A stretch of 64,000 bases of DNA, from NCBI GenBank assembly GCA_037200985.1, contig JBBCGJ010000001.1, forward strand, positions 2,518,756-2,582,755, read 5' to 3'. This document shows positions 43,268 to 52,682 of this stretch, one piece after another (within the stretch, counting starts at the first letter, position 1; each line of letters opens with the position of its first letter). The notes beneath the pieces are model-generated. The model was not told the origin of the DNA and ran no database searches. It worked only from the letters and a program-made list of their open reading frames with translations. The position numbers and the translations under genes are program-made. The DNA is from Rhizomicrobium sp. Its GTDB lineage: Bacteria > Pseudomonadota > Alphaproteobacteria > Micropepsales > Micropepsaceae.

Positions 43268-44314
43268 TCAGCCTTTCATATCGGCGCCGACCGCGTCGGC
43301 GATCGTCGCCAGGCCGTCGCGTTCCAGGCACGCCAGCAATTCGCGCTTGATGCGCGCCACGAGTCCCGGCCCCCGATAGGCGAGCGCGGTGTAAAGCTGC
43401 ACCAGGCTCGCGCCGGCGCGGATCTTGGCATAGGCCTCGGCGCCGCTCGAAACCCCGCCGGCACCGATCAGGGCGATCTTCGTCCGCCGCCGCATCTCGC
43501 GCAGGATGCGCGTCGAGGGCTCGAACAGCGGCGCGCCGGAAAGGCCGCCCTGCTCCTTCGCATGCGCGCTCTTCAGCGTCGCCGGCCGCGCGATGGTGGT
43601 GTTGGAGACGATCAGGCCTTCGATCGCCGCCTCGCCGATCACGGCCGCGATGTCGTCGAGCGCGGGATCGTCGAGGTCGGGCGCGATCTTGAGCAGGATC
43701 GGCTTGCGCAGCGACAGGCGCGTGCGCTCGCCGGTCAGGATGCCCAGCAGCCTTCCGAGCTCCTCGCGGTTCTGCAGGCCGCGCAGGCCCGGCGTGTTGG
43801 GCGAGGAGACGTTGACGGTGACGTAGTCCGCGAGCGGCGCCAGCGTCTCGAACGCGGCGCGATAATCCGCGATGCGGTCCGCCGAATCCTTGTTGGCGCC
43901 GATATTGATGCCGACGACGCCGCGCCCTGCCCGCGCGCCGAGCCGCGCCGCCGCCGCTTCCATGCCGGCATTGTTGAAACCCATGCGGTTGATGACGGCG
44001 CGATCCTCGGCCAGGCGAAACAGGCGCGGCCGCGGATTGCCCGTCTGCGGCCGGGGCGTGACGGTGCCGCATTCGACGAAGCCGAAACCGAACGTCGCCA
44101 TCGCGTCGGGAACTTCGGCATCCTTGTCGAAGCCGGCCGCCAGGCCGATGGGATTGGCGAAGGCCAGGCCCAGCGCGGTCACGCGCAGACGCGGATCGTC
44201 GGGCGGCGCCGGCGGCAGCAGGGGAGCGAAAATTTTTGCCGCCGCGACGGTGGCGCGGTGCGCGGATTCCGGCGGGAAAGCCCGCAAAATCGCTGCCGCG
44301 GCGTCGAAGATCAT
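43268..44314 (-). CDS. pyrD: Dihydroorotate dehydrogenase (quinone), class 2
   Basis: A 348-residue FMN enzyme of pyrimidine synthesis. A short hydrophobic N-terminal helix for membrane attachment is present; the barrel has NPIGLAAGFDKDAEVPDAM (about 54-72), GFGFVECGTVTPRPQTGNPRPRLFRL (about 75-100), VNVSSPNTPGLRGLQ (about 167, with the catalytic Ser in NVSSPN) and GAGGVSSGAEAYAKIRAGASLVQLYTAL for FMN phosphate. Length is typical. It is divergent from the S24 repressor gene with 110 bases between. Confidence 0.96.
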   Translation of the reverse strand: MIFDAAAAILRAFPPESAHRATVAAAKIFAPLLPPAPPDDPRLRVTALGLAFANPIGLAAGFDKDAEVPDAMATFGFGFVECGTVTPRPQTGNPRPRLFRLAEDRAVINRMGFNNAGMEAAAARLGARAGRGVVGINIGANKDSADRIADYRAAFETLAPLADYVTVNVSSPNTPGLRGLQNREELGRLLGILTGERTRLSLRKPILLKIAPDLDDPALDDIAAVIGEAAIEGLIVSNTTIARPATLKSAHAKEQGGLSGAPLFEPSTRILREMRRRTKIALIGAGGVSSGAEAYAKIRAGASLVQLYTALAYRGPGLVARIKRELLACLERDGLATIADAVGADMKG

Positions 44315-44349
44315 CGTCCTTGCCCTCTAGACCGGACCGTGCTGGGAGT

Positions 44350-44389
44350 GGTAATTCCTACCATTAACTTATTTCTAGGAACAATTACC
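44350..44389. promoter_or_regulatory. Inverted-repeat operator candidate between pyrD and S24 repressor
   Basis: GGTAATTCCTA at 44350-44360 is mirrored by TAGGAACAATTACC at 44376-44389 (one 3-base gap in the match). The repeat sits in an AT-rich stretch, 36 bases before the repressor start. Repressors of the HTH-S24 type commonly bind such sites to control themselves; no experiment is implied. Confidence 0.5.
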
Positions 44390-44424
44390 CGGTTTGCGGG
44401 ACCAGCTTCTTACGGACGACCCCG

Positions 44425-45063
44425 ATGCTGACCCATCATCAAATCTGGCACGCGATCGATGCGCTCGCCGCGCGCCACGGACTTTCGGCGTCGGGGCTGG
44501 CGAAGCTCGCCGGTCTCGATCCCACGACATTTAACAAGAGCAAGCGCGGCGGCGCCAACGGAAAGCTGCGCTGGCCGTCGACCGAGAGCGTGTCCAAGAT
44601 TTTGAACGCGACCAGCGCCTCGCTCGAGGAGTTCGTGTCGCTGGTCAGCCAGGACGGCGCCTTGCGCCGCTCCTTCAGCCGCGCGGTCCCCCTGATCGGC
44701 CTCGCCCAGGCGGGCGCGCAGGGCTATTTCGACGACGCCGGGTTCCCGGTCGGCGCCGGCTGGGACGAGATCCCCTTTCCCGAGGTCGCCGACGAGCATG
44801 CCTATGCGCTGGAGATCACCGGCGAGTCGATGCAGCCCGTCTATCGCGACGGCGACCGCATCATCGTCTCGCCGGCGGCGAACGTCCGGCGCGGCGACCG
44901 CGTGGTGGTGCGCACCCATGCGGGCGAGGTGATGGCCAAGCAGCTCGCGCGGCATACCGCGCAGCGGATCGAGCTGCGCTCCTTCAACGCGGCGTTCGAG
45001 GATCGCAGCTTCGCGATCTCCGAGATCGCGTTCATGCACCGGATCATCTGGGCGAGCCAGTAA
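44425..45063 (+). CDS. HTH-domain S24 (LexA/CI-like) repressor
   Basis: A 212-residue protein. Residues 1-75 form a lambda-repressor-like HTH (HHQIWHAIDALAARHGLSASGLAKLAGLDPTTFNKSK). A hinge with Ala-Gly near 96-97 (LAQAGAQGYF) leads to the S24 peptidase domain with Ser135 (TGESMQPVYRDGDRIIV) and Lys172 (GEVMAKQL), the catalytic dyad of self-cleaving repressors. The cleavage site and dyad are at LexA-like spacing. The protein is not LexA itself, as the HTH differs. It may respond to stress; its operator is probably at 44350. Confidence 0.85.
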   Translation: MLTHHQIWHAIDALAARHGLSASGLAKLAGLDPTTFNKSKRGGANGKLRWPSTESVSKILNATSASLEEFVSLVSQDGALRRSFSRAVPLIGLAQAGAQGYFDDAGFPVGAGWDEIPFPEVADEHAYALEITGESMQPVYRDGDRIIVSPAANVRRGDRVVVRTHAGEVMAKQLARHTAQRIELRSFNAAFEDRSFAISEIAFMHRIIWASQ

Positions 45064-45155
45064 CGGTTCAAAGCTGTCATGGCCGCTATAGCAGGCCATG
45101 CGGGCGATACGAGCGCGATGTCGAAATCCGAGGCTGGACGCTTTCCGCCCACCCG

Positions 45156-45926
45156 TCACGGATATCCCTGATACAGCCTTACTTTCGCGTTGAAGGTGCC
45201 GCGGTCGCCCTTGGCGAGGAGCCCGGCCAGTTCGGCGGCGCGGGCGCGGGCGAGGGTCTCGTAGGCCGTCGCGGGCTTCGTCTTCGCGACCCGCGCCAGG
45301 GCATCCTTGACCTCGCGGCTGAAGCGGTCGGCATCGTAGCCGGCGAGCGACAGCGCATATTGATAGCGCACCGAGAGATTGTCCGGCGCCGCCTTGAATG
45401 CCGCGGCGAAAGCGGCCAGCCCGTTGTCGATCGTCGCGCCATAGAGCCAGTTCGCGAGATAGTCGCCGCCGGTGCGCACGATCTCCACATTCCAGCCGCC
45501 GAGCGCCCCGAGCGCCCAGGGATTTTTCGCATCCAGAGCCAACGCCGCGTCGAGCTCCTCCTTGGCATGGCCGGGGTAGTTGTGCGCGCGCGCCCAGACC
45601 GGGCCGACGACCCGCGCTTCATAGCCCATCGCCACGGCGAGATAGACATGGGCGTCGGCGAGCTTGGGATCGGCGGCGGTCGCCTTGCGCGCCAGCGCTT
45701 CGGCGCGGCGCAGGCAATCGATGCAGGGCGCCGGCCGCGTCGTCGCGTCGGCGAGCGCGGCGCGGGCGGCCGCGAGAAAACCCTGCGCGGTGGCGGCGGC
45801 GGTACCGGTCTTTATCGCCTCGGCATAGTGCCCGGCGACGTAGAGGTCCCAAGGCGTCGGCGCCGCGTTGGCCGCCCGAGCCGGCAGCGCGACAAGCAGA
45901 AGCAGCGCGAATGCCAGCCTCTTCAT
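45156..45926 (-). CDS. Exported TPR-like protein of unknown function
   Basis: A 256-residue protein with a signal peptide (MKRLAFALLLLVALPARAANA). The mature part is helical with repeated A-rich helix pairs (AARAALADATTRPAPCIDCLRRAEALARKATAADPKLADAHVYLAVAMG) as in TPR proteins; a Cys pair PCIDC lies near residue 69. It resembles periplasmic TPR proteins often found next to lysS, but I cannot assign a role. The ATG overlaps the lysK stop (ATGA at 45923-45926). Confidence 0.7.
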   Translation of the reverse strand: MKRLAFALLLLVALPARAANAAPTPWDLYVAGHYAEAIKTGTAAATAQGFLAAARAALADATTRPAPCIDCLRRAEALARKATAADPKLADAHVYLAVAMGYEARVVGPVWARAHNYPGHAKEELDAALALDAKNPWALGALGGWNVEIVRTGGDYLANWLYGATIDNGLAAFAAAFKAAPDNLSVRYQYALSLAGYDADRFSREVKDALARVAKTKPATAYETLARARAAELAGLLAKGDRGTFNAKVRLYQGYP

Positions 45927-47542
45927 GCCGCCTTCGAGAACTCCCCCGCCAATGCGCGGCGGATCAGGCCCGCGGTCTCGGCGCAGCCGAACAAGGCGGC
46001 AAAGGAGCCGAAGCGGGGGCCGGCGGACTGGCCGAACAAGACCTCGTAAAGCGCCTTGAACCAGTCGCGCAGCGGCTCGAACCGGTGCGCCTTGCCGATC
46101 TCGTAGACCACGTCCTGCACCTTGGCGCCGTCACGCTCGCCCGCCATCGCGTCGAAGCGCGCGGCGAGTTCGGTCATCGCGGCGCGCTCCTTGTCGGTCG
46201 GGGCGCGGTACTGCTTGGTCGGCTTGACGAAATCCTCGTAATAGCGGATCGCGAAATCGGCGAGATGGGCAAGGCCCGGATTGGCCTCGGGCGAGGCGTG
46301 CGGCGCATAGGCGCGGATGAAGCCCCACAGCACCTCGTGATTGTGGGCGTTCGACGCCGTCACCAGGGTGAGCAGAAGCGCGAAGGACACCGGATAGCGC
46401 TCCGCCGGCGGATGGCCGTTGTGGATGTGCCAGACGGGATTCTCCAGGCGCTCGGCCTCGCTGGTCTCGTTGGAGTGATATTTCTCCAGGAGGTCGATGT
46501 AATCGTCGACCGCCCTGGGGATCACGTCGAACGAGAGCCGCTTGGCGACGCGCGGCTTCTGGAACATGTAGAGCGCCAGGCTCTCGCGCGGCGCATAGGT
46601 CAGCCATTCGTCGATGGTCAGGCCGTTGCCTTTCGATTTGGCGATCTTCTGGCCTTTCTCGTCCAGGAACAGCTCGAACACGAAATGCTCGGGCGGGCGC
46701 GCGCCGGCGATGCGGCATATTTCGTCATAGAGCGGCTGCGACGGCAGGTGGTCCTTGCCGTACATCTCGTAATCGACATGCAGCGCGGCCCAGCGCATGC
46801 CGAAATCCGGCTTCCATTGCAGCTTGCAATGCCCGCCGGTGACCGGGACGGTCATTTCCGATCCGTCTTCCTCGATATAGGTGATGGTGCCCTTCGGCAC
46901 GTCGCGCGCCACGACCTTGGCCAGGAGCACCTTGCCGGAGACCGGCGAAATGGGGAGGAACGGCGAATAGGTCTGCTGGCGCTCCTCGCCCAGCGTCGGC
47001 AGCATGACCTCCATCACGCGGTCGTAGTTCGCCAGCACGCGCAGCAGCGCGGCGTCATAGATGCCGGACTTGTACATCTCGGTGGCGCTGCGGAAATCGT
47101 AGTCGAAGCCGAAAGTGTCGAGGAACGCGCGCAACCGCGCGTTCATGTTGTGGCCATAGCTGTCATGCGTGCCGAACGGGTCGGGGATCGCGGTCAGCGG
47201 CTTGCCCAGATTGGCGGCCAGCATTTCGCGGTTCGGCAGATTGTCGGGAACCTTGCGCAGCCCGTCCATGTCGTCCGAGATCGCGATTAACCGGGTCTTA
47301 AGATCGCTCATCGTGTTGAAGGCATGGCGCACCCAGGTGGTGCGCGCGACCTCGCCGAAGGTTCCGATATGCGGCAGTCCGCTCGGGCCGTAGCCGGTCT
47401 CGAAGACGATCTCGTCGACCTTTTCCCCCGCGGCGCGGCGCTTTTCCACCCGCGCCACGAGCTTGCGCGCCTCTTCGAACGGCCAGGCGCGCGCGGCGGC
47501 GCCCAAATCGGGTCGAAATGGCACGGAGAGGCCGGAAGGCAT
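45923..47542 (-). CDS. lysK: Class I lysyl-tRNA synthetase
   Basis: A 539-residue class I (archaeal-type) LysRS, which alphaproteobacteria use instead of the class II enzyme. The HIGH-like motif is LPHIGTFGEVAR (about residue 55-66), and the KMSKS-like motif is KIAKSKGNGLTIDEW (about 293-307). A C-terminal alpha-helical anticodon-binding cage follows. No class II LysRS is in the window. Identification is firm from these motifs. The exported TPR gene follows by 4-base overlap, so they are coupled. Confidence 0.94.
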   Translation of the reverse strand: MPSGLSVPFRPDLGAAARAWPFEEARKLVARVEKRRAAGEKVDEIVFETGYGPSGLPHIGTFGEVARTTWVRHAFNTMSDLKTRLIAISDDMDGLRKVPDNLPNREMLAANLGKPLTAIPDPFGTHDSYGHNMNARLRAFLDTFGFDYDFRSATEMYKSGIYDAALLRVLANYDRVMEVMLPTLGEERQQTYSPFLPISPVSGKVLLAKVVARDVPKGTITYIEEDGSEMTVPVTGGHCKLQWKPDFGMRWAALHVDYEMYGKDHLPSQPLYDEICRIAGARPPEHFVFELFLDEKGQKIAKSKGNGLTIDEWLTYAPRESLALYMFQKPRVAKRLSFDVIPRAVDDYIDLLEKYHSNETSEAERLENPVWHIHNGHPPAERYPVSFALLLTLVTASNAHNHEVLWGFIRAYAPHASPEANPGLAHLADFAIRYYEDFVKPTKQYRAPTDKERAAMTELAARFDAMAGERDGAKVQDVVYEIGKAHRFEPLRDWFKALYEVLFGQSAGPRFGSFAALFGCAETAGLIRRALAGEFSKAA

Positions 47543-47608
47543 TGAAATCGCTCACGCTTAATCGTTGGGAAAGGCCGAGGAAGCTAGGCTCCCCCCGGGA
47601 AGGCGTCA

Positions 47609-49720
47609 ATGACCGGGGAACCACAGCCGGTGCGAGACAAGGGCGCGGTCTTCGCGGGCCGCATCGATATTCTCTTCGCACTCGGCCGACATTATCTGTC
47701 GCTGCCTTTCGCGGCGCTCTGCATACCCGCGACGCTGTTCGCGGGGCGCGAGCCCGGCTGGCTGCCGCTGATGCCGCTGGTGCTGCAGATCACCGTCGCG
47801 ATCGCCGCCGAACAGCTCACCACCGCCTATCAGAAACGCGACCGGGGCGACGATCCGCATTTCTGGGCCTGGCGCTACACCTTCGTGTCGGCGATCGCCG
47901 GCGCGACCTGGGGCGTGGGCGTGCTGTTCTGGTTCGTGCCCAATTCGTTTCCGGCCGAGGCCTATCTCAGCCTCGCCTTCCTCGGCATGACGGCGACCGA
48001 ATTCATCGCCCGTTCCGCCTATCGCCCCGCCTATTTCGCGCACGCGCTGTTCTCGCTCGGGCCGCTGGTCGTGGTGCTGTTCCTGGCGGGCGGGCTCTAC
48101 CAGATCATGACCGGCGTGCTGGTGACGCTGTTCGGCGCGGTGCTGTTCACCTATTGCAACGGCATGGCGCGGCTGCTCGACGAGAGCATCTTCCTCAAGC
48201 TGGAAAACCTCGGCCTGGTAACGACTCTCTCCAACGAGAAGCAGGCGGCGGAGGCCGCGCGCGACGCGGCGCAGGCGAGCGGCCGGGTGAAGACCTCGTT
48301 CATCGCCAATATCAGCCACGAATTGCGCACGCCGCTGAACGCGCTGCTCGGCATGGCGCAGCTTCTCGACCGCGCCGAGCTCGACCGGCCGCATCGCGAC
48401 CATGTGAAGGTCATGCTGGAGGCCGGCAAGGGGCTCCAGATGCTGCTCGACGACGTCATCGCCCTGTCGCGCGACGACAGCGAGGAGATGCCGGAGGAGG
48501 ACAGCGATCCGGTGCAGGCGGCGCGCACCGTCGGACGGCTGCTCCAGCCGCGCGCCTGGGAGAAGCGGCTGCGGCTTACCGTTACCGCTCCTTCGAGTCT
48601 GCCGCATGTCGCGATCGACGGGCGGCGGCTGCGCCAGGCGCTGCTCAAGCTGGTCGACAATGCGCTGAAATTCACCGAGCGCGGCGGCGTCGAGATCCGC
48701 GCCGAGGCCGACGGCGAGGCAGTGCGCTTCTCAGTCATGGACACCGGCCAGGGCATCCCGCGAGAGGTGGGGCTGTCGCTGTTCAAGCCGTTCTCGCCCG
48801 GTGACGTCTCTTATGCACGGCGCCAGCAGGGCATGGGGCTGGGGCTCGCGGTGGTCAAGCGCGTGGTCGAATCCGCGCATGGCACGGTCGGCTTCGACAG
48901 CGTGCCGGGCGAAGGCGCGACCTTCTGGTTCTCGATTCCGGTCTCCGGCTCGGGCGGCTATGCCCATGACGGACGCTATGGCGACAATGCGGTGGCGCCG
49001 TCCAAGCATTCCTTTCTGGTCTTCACGCGCGACGCGGCGGTCGACACCAGGATCGCGCGCCAGCTCGAGCCCTTCGGCAACCAGGTGCAGTTCGCCGACA
49101 GCCTCGCCGACGCCATCGCGCAATCGGGGCGCGGCACGTTCGACGCGATCATCGTGAGCGCCACCGATGCCGACAATTGGGCCGCCGCGCCCGGCGTCAG
49201 CGCGCCGGTTCTGGCGCTTCTGTCGCGCGGCGAGCGCGCGCCTGCGACGGCGGCCGAGGTCCTGCGCTGGCCGGCGAGCCCGCAGGAGCTGTTCGCCGTG
49301 CTGGCGGCGCTCGACGAGCGCAGCCGGAAGGACAGCGACGCGAAGGCCGAGCCGGAGCCCGAGGAATTGGCACCGATCGACGCCGACGCCTTCGCCGCGC
49401 TGGAAAAATCGGTCGGCGTGAAATCGCTTCTGGAAATCCTGCAATCCTATATCGAGAATGCCGAGCTTCTGTGCAACGGCCTGTCCGAGGCGTGTGCCGC
49501 GGAGCGCTGGGAGGATGCCGGCCGGCTGGCGCAGGACATCGCGGGCGCGGCCGGCGGGCTCGGACTGATCGCGGTGACCGCGGCGGCGCGCGGCTTCACC
49601 CAGAAGAGCCGCAATGGCGAGAACGCTCCCGAACTGTTGAGCGCCGCGCAGGCGGTCGTCGGCGAGCAGATGCGCGCCAAGCAGGCGCTGAGCAGCCTCT
49701 ATCCGGATCTGGTGGCCTGA
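47609..49720 (+). CDS. Hybrid sensor histidine kinase with degenerate receiver and HPt domains
   Basis: A 703-residue inner membrane protein. Five to six helices occupy about residues 28-185. HisKA holds His237 in FIANISHELRTPLNALL; HATPase_c has LVDNALKFTE (N box), DTGQGIP and GMGLGLAVVKRVVESAHGT. A C-terminal receiver-like domain (about 475-570) reads FDAIIVSATDADNW where the phospho-acceptor Asp is Ser. A last domain (about 605-700) is HPt-like, but the His site reads LAQDIAGAAGGLGL, lacking His and Lys. The kinase core seems active, the outputs altered. No response regulator gene is adjacent. Confidence 0.88.
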   Translation: MTGEPQPVRDKGAVFAGRIDILFALGRHYLSLPFAALCIPATLFAGREPGWLPLMPLVLQITVAIAAEQLTTAYQKRDRGDDPHFWAWRYTFVSAIAGATWGVGVLFWFVPNSFPAEAYLSLAFLGMTATEFIARSAYRPAYFAHALFSLGPLVVVLFLAGGLYQIMTGVLVTLFGAVLFTYCNGMARLLDESIFLKLENLGLVTTLSNEKQAAEAARDAAQASGRVKTSFIANISHELRTPLNALLGMAQLLDRAELDRPHRDHVKVMLEAGKGLQMLLDDVIALSRDDSEEMPEEDSDPVQAARTVGRLLQPRAWEKRLRLTVTAPSSLPHVAIDGRRLRQALLKLVDNALKFTERGGVEIRAEADGEAVRFSVMDTGQGIPREVGLSLFKPFSPGDVSYARRQQGMGLGLAVVKRVVESAHGTVGFDSVPGEGATFWFSIPVSGSGGYAHDGRYGDNAVAPSKHSFLVFTRDAAVDTRIARQLEPFGNQVQFADSLADAIAQSGRGTFDAIIVSATDADNWAAAPGVSAPVLALLSRGERAPATAAEVLRWPASPQELFAVLAALDERSRKDSDAKAEPEPEELAPIDADAFAALEKSVGVKSLLEILQSYIENAELLCNGLSEACAAERWEDAGRLAQDIAGAAGGLGLIAVTAAARGFTQKSRNGENAPELLSAAQAVVGEQMRAKQALSSLYPDLVA

Positions 49721-49721
49721 A

Positions 49722-49867
49722 TAACCTGCCCCTCTGTGGGGAGGTCGAAAAACATCGAGCGAAGCGATGATGTTTTTCGGATGGGGGACGGTGCTGGGTG
49801 CCCCGCACCGTCCCCCGCCCGAAAAATCGCTACGCGATTTTTCGACCTCCCCGCAGAGGGGAGGTTA
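49722..49867. repeat. Family C long palindromic repeat (146 bp)
   Basis: Ends TAACCTGCCCCTCTGTGGGG and its complement CCCCGCAGAGGGGAGGTTA. The centre GGGGGACGGTGC pairs with GCACCGTCCCCC. Each side arm also folds alone: AAAAACATCG with CGATGATGTTTTT, and GAAAAATCGCTACGCGATTTTTC. This gives a cruciform with two side hairpins. It occupies nearly the whole interval between the kinase stop and the helicase start, and GAGGTTAGAG at its end may serve as the ribosome site for the helicase. Confidence 0.9.
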
Positions 49868-49877
49868 GAGTGCGTTC

Positions 49878-52631
49878 ATGTCGACCTCCCCGATTCCCGC
49901 GCGCGAATGGCGCCGCCTCCCCGCGCTTGTGCCCGCGCCGGGCGGGGCGGTCGTCTGCGACGCCGACGGCGACTGCAAGCGCGTCTCGCTGGACGAAGCG
50001 CGGCGGCTGTTCCGCTCGGGCAATGCGCTGATCGCACACGCCGCCTTCGTGTCCGGACGGCTGAAGACCCCGCCGGCGGCGGCGCTCTACGACGTGCTGG
50101 AACTGTTCGCCTTCGTACGGCCGGGCGCGCCTTTCATTCCGAGCGCGCTGGGGCTGGCGCGCGCCATGGGCCTTCTCATCCCGCACGGGCCTGACGAACA
50201 GGCGAGCGCGCTGCGCGAGACCGCGACCGGCCTGATCGATCTCTTGCATCACGCGCCGGAGCCGGCGCGCGTGAACATGCGCGCCCTCGCCGGAACGATG
50301 GAGCGCGCCGGCTGGCGCTGGGCGCGGCCGATCCTCGACGTGCTGGGCGAGCCGGAGGGCAAGCCGGCACCCATCGCGGGCATGGAGACGTGGCGCGGCC
50401 TTCCCGAATGGGAAGACAGCGCTGCGCCCGACAAGCCGGGCTCCCTGCCGGTGACGCCGGACGAGGCGCGCCATCGCCTCGCGCAACTCGTGGGCCGCAT
50501 GGGCGAGCTCCGCCCCGAACAGGAGGCCTATACCGACGCCGCGTCCTACGCCTTCGGGCCGCGCGAGACGGCTGGGTCGCCCAAGATCGCTCTCGTCGAG
50601 GCGGGCACGGGAATCGGCAAGACGCTGGGCTATCTCGCGCCGGCCAGCGTGTGGTCGGAGAAGAACGGGCCTGGCCTTTGGATCTCGACCTATACCCGCA
50701 ACCTCCAGCGCCAGATCGTGCAGGAGATCGGCCATCTCTATCCCGATCCCGAGGAGCGCGCCGAGAAGGCCGTGGTGCGCAAGGGCCGGGAGAATTATCT
50801 CTGCCTCCTGAACTTCGAGGAAGCGGCCAAGCGGACCGCGCTGGCGCCGGGACAGCGCAGCGTGGCGCTCGGGCTGATCGCCCGCTGGGTCGGCGTGACG
50901 CCGGACGGCGACGTGTCGGGCGCGGGGTTTCCCGCCTTCCTCGGCGCGTCCTTGCCGCTCAGCGAAGTCACCGACCGGCGCGGCGAATGCGTCTATGCCG
51001 CCTGCCCGCATTACCGCACCTGCTTCATCGAGCGCGCCATCCGCCGCGCGCGCCACGCGCCGATCGTGGTCGCGAACCATGCGCTCGTCATCGCGCAGGC
51101 CTCGCAGGACTGGCTCGCGACCGACGAGACGACCGATACGCCACCCGAGCGCCGCGTGCGCTATGTGTTCGACGAGGGCCATCACCTGTTCGACGCGGCC
51201 GACAGCGGCTTCGCGCCGCTGGTCTCCGGCATGGAGATGCAGGACTTGAGGCGCTGGATCCGCGGCCCGGAGGGCCGCGCGCGATCGCGCATGCGCGGCC
51301 TTCAGGAACGCCTGCGCGATCTCACCCAGGACGATCCCGCGGCGCAGAGCGCGCTCGACGAGTGCATCAGCGCCTCCGGCGTGCTGGCGGGCGAAGGCTG
51401 GATGTCGCGGCTGCATGGCGGCGGGCCGCGCGGCCCGGGCGAGACGTTCCTCGCCGCCGCCTATCAGCATGTGCGGGCGCGCAGCGCCGACGCCGACAGC
51501 TTCTACACGCTGGAGGCCGATACGCAGCCGCTCGGTGACGAGCTCATCGCCGCGGCGCGCGAGCTGTCGCGCGGGCTCAAGCGGCTGGCGGCGCCCTTGA
51601 TCCGCCTGGCGGCGCTCCTGAAAAAGCAGATAGACGCGCTGAGCGAGGATCTGGAGACCTATTCGCGCGCCCGCATCGAGGCGGCGGCGCGCGGGCTGGT
51701 GTGGCGCGGCAAGTTCGTCGTGCCGACATGGATCGCGATGCTCGACGCGCTCGAGGGCGAGCGCGGCGCCGAATTCGTCGACTGGTTCGAGATCGCGCGC
51801 GAGGACGGGCGCGACTTCGACGTCGGGCTGGAACGGCACTGGATCGACCCGACCATTCCGCTCGCGAACCATGTGCTGGCGCCGGCGCATGGCGCGCTGA
51901 TCACCTCGGCCACCTTGCGCGACATCGGCGAAGGCGTGGACGATTGGCAGAGCGCCGAAGTGCGCACCGGCGCCGGCCATCTGCCCGAGCCGCCCAGGCG
52001 CGCCAGCTTCGGCTCGCCGTTCAAATACGCGCAGCAGGCGCGCATCTTCGTGGTGAAGGACGTCAACCGGCGCGACGCCGACCAGGTCGCGGCCGCGTTC
52101 CGCGAGCTGTTCCTGGCCGCCGGCGGCGGGGCGCTCGGCCTCTTCACCGCGGTTCGTACGCTGCGCGCGGTGGAGCAGCGGATCGCCGCGCCGCTGGCGG
52201 ATGCGGGCGTGACGCTCTATGCCCAGCATGTCGACAAGCTCGACACCGGTGCGCTGGTCGATCTGTTCCGTGCCGAGGAGAACGCCTGCCTGCTCGGCAC
52301 CGATGCGTTGCGCGACGGCGTCGACGTGCCGGGGCGCTCGCTGCGCCTGGCGGTGTTCGACAAGGTGCCGTGGCCCAAGCCGACCATCCTGCACAAGGCG
52401 CGGCGGGCGCGCTTCGGCAAGGGCTATGACGACCTTCTGACCCGCTTCCGGCTGAAGCAGGCCTTCGGCCGGCTGATCCGCGGCGAGGGCGACAAGGGCT
52501 GTTTCGTGATCCTGGAAGGCGCGACGCCGACGCGGCTCCTGAGCGCCTTCCCGCCCGACGCGCCGGTCAAGCGCTGCGGTCTGGCCGAAGCGATTGGGGA
52601 TATAAGGGCGTTTCTGGGCGAGGAGAAGTGA
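49878..52631 (+). CDS. DinG/XPD-like ATP-dependent DNA helicase
   Basis: A 917-residue superfamily 2 helicase. Walker A is EAGTGIGKT (about residue 240), Walker B is FDEGHH (about 430). Four Cys, NYLCLL then GECVYAACPHYRTC (about 310 and 372-385), are placed to bind an Fe-S cluster as in XPD/DinG. C-terminal motifs V/VI include LLGTDALRDGVDVPGRSL and QAFGRLIRGEGDKG. The N-terminal 190 residues are a lineage-specific extension, possibly nuclease-like (VVCDADGD start) but not recognised. It probably unwinds DNA for repair or recombination. The start ATG at 49878 has GAGG 14 bases upstream. Confidence 0.9.
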   Translation: MSTSPIPAREWRRLPALVPAPGGAVVCDADGDCKRVSLDEARRLFRSGNALIAHAAFVSGRLKTPPAAALYDVLELFAFVRPGAPFIPSALGLARAMGLLIPHGPDEQASALRETATGLIDLLHHAPEPARVNMRALAGTMERAGWRWARPILDVLGEPEGKPAPIAGMETWRGLPEWEDSAAPDKPGSLPVTPDEARHRLAQLVGRMGELRPEQEAYTDAASYAFGPRETAGSPKIALVEAGTGIGKTLGYLAPASVWSEKNGPGLWISTYTRNLQRQIVQEIGHLYPDPEERAEKAVVRKGRENYLCLLNFEEAAKRTALAPGQRSVALGLIARWVGVTPDGDVSGAGFPAFLGASLPLSEVTDRRGECVYAACPHYRTCFIERAIRRARHAPIVVANHALVIAQASQDWLATDETTDTPPERRVRYVFDEGHHLFDAADSGFAPLVSGMEMQDLRRWIRGPEGRARSRMRGLQERLRDLTQDDPAAQSALDECISASGVLAGEGWMSRLHGGGPRGPGETFLAAAYQHVRARSADADSFYTLEADTQPLGDELIAAARELSRGLKRLAAPLIRLAALLKKQIDALSEDLETYSRARIEAAARGLVWRGKFVVPTWIAMLDALEGERGAEFVDWFEIAREDGRDFDVGLERHWIDPTIPLANHVLAPAHGALITSATLRDIGEGVDDWQSAEVRTGAGHLPEPPRRASFGSPFKYAQQARIFVVKDVNRRDADQVAAAFRELFLAAGGGALGLFTAVRTLRAVEQRIAAPLADAGVTLYAQHVDKLDTGALVDLFRAEENACLLGTDALRDGVDVPGRSLRLAVFDKVPWPKPTILHKARRARFGKGYDDLLTRFRLKQAFGRLIRGEGDKGCFVILEGATPTRLLSAFPPDAPVKRCGLAEAIGDIRAFLGEEK

Positions 52632-52682
52632 TTGCCGGCGATTGTCCGCTATAGTTCGCATATGTCGAACCAAGCACATTCG

